Shown here one piece after another: positions 50,348 to 56,160 of a DNA stretch of 56,160 nucleotides. The stretch is from an uncultured Nocardioides sp. GTDB taxonomy: Bacteria > Actinomycetota > Actinomycetes > Propionibacteriales > Nocardioidaceae. Both the position numbers and the translations under genes were made by a program. The first letter of the stretch is position 1. Each line of letters opens with the position of its first letter. The notes beneath the pieces were generated by a model. The model was not told the origin of the DNA. It did no database searches and worked only from the letters and a program-made list of their open reading frames with translations. The stretch lies in NCBI RefSeq assembly GCF_947489365.1, contig NZ_CANLDB010000012.1, positions 1 to 56,160 of the forward strand, read 5' to 3'.

Positions 50348-51925
50348 TCAGTACGAGGTCTGGGCCTGCGGGTTGTTCGTGCCCGCGCGGACCTTCTTGG
50401 CGTCACGGAGCAGCGGCAGGTTCACGTTCAGGACGTCGAAGCCCTTGGCGATGTCGTTGCTGAACACCTTGCCGTTGTGCCAGTACGCCGACCACGAGCC
50501 ACCGAGGCTGCCCGTGGGGAACGGGCCGGTGCCGGCCGGGTCGAGCGGGCCGCGGTCGAACCAGGCCAGCTCCACCGGCTTCCCCGACTTGGTGAAGTCG
50601 AAGACCGAGATGCCGCCCTGGTACCAGGCCTGCACCATGATGTCGCGACCCTCGACGGGGATCAGCGAGCCGTTGTGGGCGACGCAGTTCTCCTCGTTCG
50701 TCTGGGTGCGGGGCATCTTGTAGTAGCTCTTGAAGACGAGCTGGCCGTCCTTGTTGACGTTGTAGATGCCGTTCGCACCGCGGGTGCTGCCCGTCTCCTC
50801 GTTGCAGGTCGGGGCGACGCCGCCGCCGAGCTCGTCGGTGAAGACGACCTTCGTGCCGGCGTTGTTCCAGGTGGCGGAGTGCCAGAAGGCGAAGTTCTCC
50901 GTGTCGGTGACCTGCTCGGTGACCACCGGGTTCTCGCGGTCCGAGATGTCCATCAGGATGCCGTCACCCATGCAGGCGCCGGCGGCGATGTCCTTGCTCG
51001 GGTACGTCGTGATGTCGTGGCAACCGGTCGTGTTGGAGGAGCCGTTGCCGCCGGGGTTGCCGCCCTCCGGGAACAGGACGGGGGTCGAGACGACCTCGGA
51101 GTCCTTCGCCTGGCCGAGCGGGATCTTGACGACGCTGATCTTGTCGTGGGGCGGCTGGCAGTTCACGTTCGCGTCGCTCGGGGAGTACGACGAGACGTAG
51201 GAGTACAGCGTCCTGCCGTCCTTCGTCGGCGCCAGCGAGTTCGTGTGCGAGCCGCAGTCCGTGCGCACCGAGGCGACGTACTTGGGGTTCGCCGGGTCCT
51301 TGATGTTGAAGATCCGCAGGCCCTCCCACGCGGTGGGGACCGACGTGCTCGAGGGCTGGCTGTTGCACGTCGAGTCCGAGCGCGGCGAGTCGACGCTGTA
51401 GACCAGGATGTTCTTGTAGACCGACACGTCACCCTGGCCGCCGGGGCAGACCAGCTGGGTGGTGGGCTGCGGGTCGGACGGGTTGCTGATGTCGTAGACC
51501 ATGAAGCCCTGGAAGTTGCCCGCGAAGGCGTAGTCGCCCTTGAACGCCAGGTCGGAGTTGGCGTAGTCGAGCTGACCGGCCCCGGGGGTGCCCGGAGGCG
51601 GCGAGAACGGGCCAGACTTCGGCCGGTTGGCGATGAGCGCCATGTTCTTGGACGCGATGCGGTCCGGCTGGTCGTTCTGCGCGGCGGAGTCGTCGATGTC
51701 GCCGTACTTCTCGTCCAGGGTGGCGCAACCGCGCGCGAACAGCTCGACCGCGGACTCCTGGGCGGCCTTGGCCGCCTGGCAGGTGGGGTCGTTCTCCGCC
51801 GAGGACGCCGCCGTCGCGGTCGTGCTGGCGGCGAGGGCCGGGGCCAAGGAGGCCACGAGGGCCGTGGCGAGGACCGCGGCACCGCGCCGGGCTCCTCTGC
51901 GTGTCAATCCGAGTCTAGGGGTCAC
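50348..51925 (-). CDS. Secreted LVIVD-repeat-like propeller protein (copy 1)
   Basis: A 525-residue secreted protein with an Arg-rich Sec or Tat-like signal (RRGARRGAAVLATALVASLAPALAAS). The body is built from LVIVD-type beta-propeller blades: LAFKGDYAFAGNFQGFMVYDISNPSDP, GLRIFNIKDPANPKYVASV, MDISDRENPVVTEQV, GGISVFDFTKSGKPVELAWFD, FDVLNV. Conserved polar segments shared with its paralog, such as TGCHDITTYPSKDIAAGACMGDGI, NFAFWHSATWNN and VAHNGSLIPV, contain His and Cys residues that could bind metal. The function of the family is not established. GTG at 51925 follows GAAGGA. Divergent from a DUF305 lipoprotein. Confidence 0.8.
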   Translation of the reverse strand: MTPRLGLTRRGARRGAAVLATALVASLAPALAASTTATAASSAENDPTCQAAKAAQESAVELFARGCATLDEKYGDIDDSAAQNDQPDRIASKNMALIANRPKSGPFSPPPGTPGAGQLDYANSDLAFKGDYAFAGNFQGFMVYDISNPSDPQPTTQLVCPGGQGDVSVYKNILVYSVDSPRSDSTCNSQPSSTSVPTAWEGLRIFNIKDPANPKYVASVRTDCGSHTNSLAPTKDGRTLYSYVSSYSPSDANVNCQPPHDKISVVKIPLGQAKDSEVVSTPVLFPEGGNPGGNGSSNTTGCHDITTYPSKDIAAGACMGDGILMDISDRENPVVTEQVTDTENFAFWHSATWNNAGTKVVFTDELGGGVAPTCNEETGSTRGANGIYNVNKDGQLVFKSYYKMPRTQTNEENCVAHNGSLIPVEGRDIMVQAWYQGGISVFDFTKSGKPVELAWFDRGPLDPAGTGPFPTGSLGGSWSAYWHNGKVFSNDIAKGFDVLNVNLPLLRDAKKVRAGTNNPQAQTSY

Positions 51926-52001
51926 AGGTGTCCTTCGGGGGTGTCAGGAACTGCCGACGAGGTCGCCGTGGCCGACGACTGTGACGTAGGTTATGGGAAC
52001 G

Positions 52002-52718
52002 ATGGACTCGATATCAGCCCCCTTTTCTCGTGTCACCGTCGTCCTCTGCCTCGCGGCCACTCTCGGGCTCAGCGGCTGCGGAGGCGCCGGGGACTCCACC
52101 GACGCCTCGCCGTCGGGCGCCAGCTCATCCGCCTCCCCCGACGGCGGCGACGGGAGCGGCGTCCGCGTGATCCGCCCCGGCGAGCCGGGTGAGGAGCCTT
52201 CGGAGGGCCCCTCCGAGCTGGACCCGGGCGACTACAACGAGGCCGACGTCGAGTTCATGTCGATGATGATCCCGCACCACCGGCAGGCGCTGGTCATCTC
52301 CGACCTCGCAGCCTCGCGGGCCGAGGCCAAGGGCGTACGACGCATCGCCTCGCGCATCCGGGACGCCCAGGCGCCCGAGATCCAGGCGATGGCTCGCTGG
52401 CTCGAGACCCGCGGCGAGGACGTCCCGCAGCCCGAGGACGACAGCGTCGACATGGCCGAGGAGATGAGCGAGATGGGCATGGGTGACATGGGCATGCTCG
52501 GCGCCGACGAGCTCCTCGAGCTGGTCGAGGCGGACGGCGAGGAGTTCGACCGCCTCTTCCTCGACGCGATGATCGGCCACCACCAGGGCGCCGTGGACAT
52601 GACCGACCAGCTCCAGACCGAGGGGTCCGACATCCAGGCCCTCGAGATGGCCGCCGACATCAACATCGGCCAGACCGCCGAGATCGGCCGCATGCAGGAC
52701 GTCGAGGACACGCTCTGA
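52002..52718 (+). CDS. DUF305 lipoprotein
   Basis: A 238-residue lipoprotein with lipobox GLSGC. The DUF305 region contains the two diagnostic double-His motifs FMSMMIPHHRQALVISDLA and FLDAMIGHHQGAVDMTDQL, separated by a Met/Glu-rich stretch (AEEMSEMGMGDMGML). Such four-helix, ferritin-like proteins often accompany copper resistance genes, and the His and Met residues make metal binding plausible, but this is inference. ATG at 52002 is chosen over the one at 51993 because a TAGGTT promoter hexamer abuts the latter. It lies between two homologous LVIVD-type secreted proteins. Confidence 0.85.
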   Translation: MDSISAPFSRVTVVLCLAATLGLSGCGGAGDSTDASPSGASSSASPDGGDGSGVRVIRPGEPGEEPSEGPSELDPGDYNEADVEFMSMMIPHHRQALVISDLAASRAEAKGVRRIASRIRDAQAPEIQAMARWLETRGEDVPQPEDDSVDMAEEMSEMGMGDMGMLGADELLELVEADGEEFDRLFLDAMIGHHQGAVDMTDQLQTEGSDIQALEMAADINIGQTAEIGRMQDVEDTL

Positions 52719-52767
52719 GCTAGGCGTCCCTCCGGGGACCGGGGCGCGAGGCACTGCCGCGAAGCCC

Positions 52768-52889
52768 GGAGATCGAGGTGCGAGGCCGGCCACGGCCGAG
52801 CCACGAGATCCGGTGACACGACCGCCGACCCCTCACCGGGTCTCGACGACGCGCGCTCGCCAGGGATCGCGTGCTGCTCGACCACCGGG
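52768..52889. repeat. Intergenic palindromic repeats, subtypes B and C
   Basis: First half (from 52768): GGAGATCGAGGTGCGAGGC ... GAGCCACGAGATCC, as at 101-156. Second half (~52838-52889): GGGTCTCGACGACGCGCGC ... TGCTGCTCGACCACC, which is the reverse complement of the 60-bp unit tandemly repeated at the right edge. It lies in the gap between the convergent DUF305 and LVIVD-type genes (52719-52975), which otherwise holds only a terminator. Confidence 0.75.
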
Positions 52890-52917
52890 GGCCGCCGGCC
52901 CGCGGGGTCGCGGACGC

Positions 52918-52955
52918 ACGAGGGCCCCGCACCGGGATCGGTGCGGGGCCCTCGT
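52918..52955 (-). terminator. Perfect 16-bp terminator hairpin
   Basis: ACGAGGGCCCCGCACC (52918-52933) and its exact complement at 52940-52955 enclose a 6-nt loop. It starts 21 bp past the stop of the minus-strand LVIVD-type gene. Confidence 0.8.
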
Positions 52956-52975
52956 CGCGTCGGGCTACCGGGTGA

Positions 52976-54520
52976 TCAGTAGCTCTTCTGCATCTGCGGG
53001 TTGTTGGTGCCCTGCCGGACCTTGCGGGCCGGGTCGACCGCGGAGGCGCTGATGTTGAAGACGTTCAGGCCCTTGCCGAGGTCGTTGGAGAAGACGTGCC
53101 CGTTGTGCCAGTACGAGGACCAGTTGCCGCCGCCCTCGGTGCTGCCCTGGGGCTCGGGGCCACGGTCGAACCACGCGATCTCACGGGGCTTCTCCGAGTT
53201 CGTGAAGTCGAAGACGGAGATACCGCCCATGTACCAGGCCTGGACCATGATGTCCTTGCCCGGCACCGGGATGAGCGAGCCGTTGTGGGCCACGCAGTTC
53301 TCGCTGTTGGTCTGCGTGCGCGGGATCTTGTAGTAGCTCGCGAACTCCAGCTGGCCGTCGACGACGTCGTAGATGCCGTTGGCGCCGCGTTTCGAACCGA
53401 CGTCCGGGTTGCAGGTGGCCGCGCCGCCGCCGCCGAGCTCGTCGGTGAAGACGACCTTGGTGCCGTCATTGTTCCAGGTGGCGGAGTGCCAGAAGGCGAA
53501 GTTCTCGCGGTCCTGGACCCGCTCGGTGACGACCGGCGCCTTGCGCTTCGAGATGTCCATCAGGATGCCGTCGCCCATGCAGGCGCCCGCGGCGATGTCC
53601 TTCTCGGCGTACGTGGTGATGTCGTGGCAGCCGGTGGTGGGGGCCAGCTCACGGCCGCCGCCCGGGTTGCCGCCGTCCGGGAAGAGCACCGGGGTGGAGA
53701 CGACCGCGGCGTTCTGCGGGGCCTCCATGTCGATCTCGACGACGCTGATCTTGTCGTGGGGCTCGGGGCAGTTCACGTTCGTGGCGCTCGGGAAGTACGA
53801 CGACACGTAGGCGTAGAGGCGCTTGCCGTTGTCGCTCGGGGCGAGCGAGTGGGTGTGCGAGCCGCAGGCGGTCTTGACGGCCGCGACGTACTCCGGGTTC
53901 GCCGGTTGCGAGATGTCGTAGACGCGGACGCCCTCCCACGCGGCGGGGTTCGCCGTCGTCGAGGCCTCGGAGTCGCACGAGGCGGAGGTCCGGGGCTGGT
54001 CCACGCTCACGACGAGGAGGTTCTTGTAGACCGACACGTCACCCTGGGAGCCGGGGCACAGCACCTCGGCGACCCGCTGCGGGTCGCCCGGGTTCTTGGC
54101 GTCGAAGACGGTGAAGCCGCCGTAGTTGCCGGCGAAGACGTACTTGCCCTTGAACGCCAGGTCGGAGTGGGTGAACGTCGAGAACGTGGAGGACTTCGCG
54201 CGGCGCGCGAGGAGCTGCATGTTCTTGGAGCGGACGTCGCCCGGGTCGTCGAGGCGCGCGGACGAGTCGTCCATCGCGCCGTACTCCTCGTCGAGCTGCT
54301 GGCAGCCGGCGGCGAAGAGCTCCGCCTGGTCCTTCAGGCCCTGCAGGCGGGCCGAGTCGCAACGGGGGTCGGACTCGTAGCTGATCGTCTCGACGCCCGA
54401 TTCGGCGGCGTTCGACGAGAACACGAGCAACGGACTGAGCAGGGCGGCCAGGCCGGCGGCGGCGGTGACCGCGACCTTCCTGGACAGGTGGCGCCTGCGG
54501 GCGCGAGGGGTCGATGCCAC
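52976..54520 (-). CDS. Secreted LVIVD-repeat-like propeller protein (copy 2)
   Basis: A 514-residue paralog of the protein at 50348-51925, highly similar over its full length. A basic leader (TPRARRRHLSRKVAVTAAAGLAALL) suggests export. Shared segments include SDLAFKGKYVFAGNYGGFTVFD, GDVSVYKNLLVVSVD, TGCHDITTYAEKDIAAGACMGDGI, NFAFWHSATWNNDGTKVVFTDELGGG and the ending GTNNPQMQKSY (GTNNPQAQTSY in copy 1). GTG at 54520 has GGAAGG 9 nt upstream. Duplication around the DUF305 gene indicates a conserved three-gene unit. Function unknown; a metal- or redox-linked extracellular role is possible. Confidence 0.8.
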   Translation of the reverse strand: MASTPRARRRHLSRKVAVTAAAGLAALLSPLLVFSSNAAESGVETISYESDPRCDSARLQGLKDQAELFAAGCQQLDEEYGAMDDSSARLDDPGDVRSKNMQLLARRAKSSTFSTFTHSDLAFKGKYVFAGNYGGFTVFDAKNPGDPQRVAEVLCPGSQGDVSVYKNLLVVSVDQPRTSASCDSEASTTANPAAWEGVRVYDISQPANPEYVAAVKTACGSHTHSLAPSDNGKRLYAYVSSYFPSATNVNCPEPHDKISVVEIDMEAPQNAAVVSTPVLFPDGGNPGGGRELAPTTGCHDITTYAEKDIAAGACMGDGILMDISKRKAPVVTERVQDRENFAFWHSATWNNDGTKVVFTDELGGGGAATCNPDVGSKRGANGIYDVVDGQLEFASYYKIPRTQTNSENCVAHNGSLIPVPGKDIMVQAWYMGGISVFDFTNSEKPREIAWFDRGPEPQGSTEGGGNWSSYWHNGHVFSNDLGKGLNVFNISASAVDPARKVRQGTNNPQMQKSY

Positions 54521-54624
54521 GGTGGTGTGCCTTCCGAGATGAAGCCCCGGGCGCCGAGTCGCGCCGCGAGATGGTGACAGTCCTACCCCAACCCGCGGAC
54601 ACCGCGCCAGGGGTGCGTGTGACA

Positions 54625-54699
54625 TCGGCGTTAATCTGACGCCGACGTCGACCGCACACCCCCGCGGTCGCGACCCACCCGTGCCGCACACCCCCGCGG
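54625..54699. promoter_or_regulatory. Inverted and direct repeats upstream of the amino-acid dehydrogenase
   Basis: TCGGCGT (54625-54631) and ACGCCGA (54639-54645) are perfect inverted arms around TAATCTG, and TAATCT may be a -10 hexamer. A 16-bp direct repeat CCGCACACCCCCGCGG occurs at 54652-54667 and 54684-54699, exactly 32 bp apart (three helical turns). These lie between the divergent LVIVD-type and dehydrogenase genes and are candidate regulator sites. Confidence 0.4.
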
Positions 54700-54726
54700 C
54701 GCCCCGAGAAGAAGGCCGGACCCCTC

Positions 54727-55827
54727 ATGAGCACACCCGCCGACGCGCCGTACGACGTCCTCGCCGCTGCCGCCGACCACGAGCAGGTCGTCGTCTGCTC
54801 CGACCGCGACTCCGGCCTGCAGGCCGTGATCGCCATCCACTCCACCGCCCTCGGCCCGGCGCTGGGCGGCACCCGCTTCCACCCGTACGCGACCGGAGCG
54901 GACGCCGTCGCCGACGCCCTCGCCCTGTCGCGCGGCATGTCCTACAAGGCGTCGCTCGCCGGCCTCGACCTCGGCGGCGGCAAGGCCGTCATCGTCGGCG
55001 ACCCGCTGCGGGACAAGTCGGAGGCGCTGCTGCGGGCCTACGGCCGCTTCGTGCAGTCGCTCAACGGCCGCTACTACACGGCCTGCGACGTCGGGACCTA
55101 CAGCGCGGACATGGACCTCATCGCCCGCGAGAGCCGCTTCGTCACCGGCCGCACCGTCGCCCACGGCGGGGCGGGCGACTCCTCGGTGCTCACGGCGTAC
55201 GGCGTCTTCCAGGGCATGCGCGCCGCCGCCGAGCGGGTCTGGGGCGCCCCCACCCTCGAGGGCCGCACCGTCGGCGTCGCCGGCGTCGGCAAGGTCGGAC
55301 GGCACCTCGTCCGGCACCTCCTGGACGACGGCGCCCGCGTCGTCGTCACCGACGTCCACGCCCCCGCCGTGTCGGCGCTGCTCGCCGAGCACCCGGACAG
55401 CCGCGGGATCACCGTCGTCGACGACACCGCCGCGCTGGTCGCGAGCACCCTCGACGTCTACGCCCCCTGCGCCCTCGGCGGCGCGCTGACTGACGAGGTC
55501 GTCGCCACGCTGTCGGCCCGGATCGTCTGCGGCGCCGCCAACAACCAGCTGGCGCACCCGGGCGTGGAGAAGGCGCTGGTCGACGCCGGCATCCTCTACG
55601 CCCCGGACTACTGCGTGAACTCCGGCGGTCTCATCCAGGTCGCCGACGAGCTCGAGGGCTTCTCGTTCGACCGCGCCCAGCAGCGCGCCTCGGGCATCTT
55701 CGACACCACCCGCGAGGTGCTGCGCCGCTCCGCCGAGGACGGCGTCCCGCCCGGCGCGGCCGCCGACCGGCTCGCCGAGCAGCGCATGCGCGAGGTCGGC
55801 CGCCTCCGCGGCACCTGGCTGCCGTAA
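54727..55827 (+). CDS. vdh: Valine/leucine dehydrogenase
   Basis: A 366-residue NAD-dependent branched-chain amino-acid dehydrogenase of the Glu/Leu/Phe/Val family, which reversibly deaminates valine, leucine or isoleucine. The substrate-binding part has ALGGTRFHPY, and the catalytic lysine region is GLDLGGGKAVIVGDP, preceded by SYKASLAGL. The NAD-binding domain has VGVAGVGKVGRHLVRHLL, and CGAANNQL and DYCVNSGGLIQV complete the active-site cleft. Length matches actinobacterial valine dehydrogenase. ATG at 54727 follows GAGAAGAAGG. It could support nitrogen assimilation or supply of branched-chain keto acids. Confidence 0.92.
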   Translation: MSTPADAPYDVLAAAADHEQVVVCSDRDSGLQAVIAIHSTALGPALGGTRFHPYATGADAVADALALSRGMSYKASLAGLDLGGGKAVIVGDPLRDKSEALLRAYGRFVQSLNGRYYTACDVGTYSADMDLIARESRFVTGRTVAHGGAGDSSVLTAYGVFQGMRAAAERVWGAPTLEGRTVGVAGVGKVGRHLVRHLLDDGARVVVTDVHAPAVSALLAEHPDSRGITVVDDTAALVASTLDVYAPCALGGALTDEVVATLSARIVCGAANNQLAHPGVEKALVDAGILYAPDYCVNSGGLIQVADELEGFSFDRAQQRASGIFDTTREVLRRSAEDGVPPGAAADRLAEQRMREVGRLRGTWLP

Positions 55828-55843
55828 CCCGCAGGCCCCGCGC

Positions 55844-56160
55844 TGGTCGAGCAGCACGCGAGCCCTCGGCGAGCGCGCGTCGTCGAGACCCGGTGACGCA
55901 CGGTGGTCGAGCAGCACGCGAGCCCTCGGCGAGCGCGCGTCGTCGAGACCCGGTGACGCACGGTGGTCGAGCAGCACGCGAGCCCTCGGCGAGCGCGCGT
56001 CGTCGAGACCCGGTGACGCACGGTGGTCGAGCAGCACGCGAGCCCTCGGCGAGCGCGCGTCGTCGAGACCCGGTGACGCACGGTGGTCGAGCAGCACGCG
56101 AGCCCTCGGCGAGCGCGCGTCGTCGAGACCCGGTGACGCACGGTGGTCGAGCAGCACGCG
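55844..56160. repeat. Perfect 60-bp tandem repeat, subtype C, open at window end
   Basis: The unit beginning TGGTCGAGCAGCACGCG recurs at 55844, 55904, 55964, 56024 and 56084 with no internal mismatch from 55861 on, then continues past the window edge. Each unit is itself an imperfect inverted repeat (GGTCGAGCAGCACGCGAG ... GCGCGTCGTCGAGACC) plus a short spacer GGTGACGCAC. Because 60 is divisible by 3 the array is open in several frames and yields 20-residue repeats, but there is no ribosome site or other sign of coding. The whole 333-bp gap after the dehydrogenase gene is this array. Confidence 0.92.

Noticed and set aside
54631..56157. Long repeat-protein gene on the minus strand through the tandem array
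   Set aside because: The open frame is caused by a repeat length divisible by 3 and lies antisense to the well-supported amino-acid dehydrogenase; 20-residue repeats appear in other frames too, and no start signal exists.
55844..56160. CRISPR array
   Set aside because: The units are contiguous 60-bp tandem copies with no unique spacers, and no cas gene is near.

Overview
This is a very GC-rich stretch with frequent GTG starts, many 4-bp GTGA/ATGA gene overlaps, Sec, Tat and lipoprotein signals, a class F-type sortase, 13E12/DUF222-HNH proteins and families typical of high-GC Gram-positives. A Nocardioides-like member of the Actinomycetota is the best guess; that is inference from gene content and style, not a database match. 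All but two gaps between genes are short, and no integrase, transposase, phage gene or CRISPR array is visible.

Layout. 1-4.6 kb: GNAT acetyltransferase and type II NADH dehydrogenase on the minus strand, then an RsbW-like ATPase coupled to two fluoride-channel genes (crcB pair). 4.6-7.3 kb: tRNA-Asp, tRNA-Glu and tRNA-Phe with a small ORF, a fluoroacetate-dehalogenase-like hydrolase and a DUF2071 gene between them. 7.3-12.7 kb: secreted subtilase, two coupled paralogous secreted proteins of unknown family, and a small secreted protein. 12.7-31.6 kb: an L-arabinose/arabinoxylan utilisation region. It holds a YtfQRT/YjfF-type ABC importer, an embedded LacI regulator, araB, araD, araA and an aldo/keto reductase in one minus-strand block, then a mutarotase, a second LacI regulator and, beyond a palindromic repeat array and a DUF222-HNH gene, a secreted GH43 enzyme. 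Matching LacI-type operators precede the importer, the mutarotase and the GH43 gene. 31.6-36.1 kb: GNAT, a CapA-M15 fusion lipoprotein behind a DasR-type (dre-like) site, and two more small secreted paralogs. 36.2-40.5 kb: PucR-type regulator and a Tat-exported two-subunit molybdenum hydroxylase. 40.5-45.8 kb: two SDRs, a hypothetical, a lipid kinase, a propeller protein and an LppX-like lipoprotein. 45.9-50.3 kb: Fpg/Nei glycosylase, surface protein plus sortase, second DUF222-HNH. 50.3-56.2 kb: two long homologous LVIVD-type secreted proteins around a DUF305 lipoprotein, valine/leucine dehydrogenase, and a perfect 60-bp tandem repeat running off the window.

How it works together. The GH43 enzyme would release arabinose outside the cell, the importer takes it in, the mutarotase interconverts anomers, and AraA-AraB-AraD yield D-xylulose 5-phosphate; the two LacI proteins, with near-identical recognition helices, probably read the shared operator. 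Several other genes carry a recognisable control site: a mycobacterial-type SOS box inside the promoter of a leaderless DUF222-HNH gene, a dre-like site before the CapA-M15 gene, and a 17-bp inverted repeat before the molybdenum hydroxylase. At least nine genes have a TANNNT hexamer 6-7 nt before the start codon, which points to leaderless transcripts and helped fix their starts.
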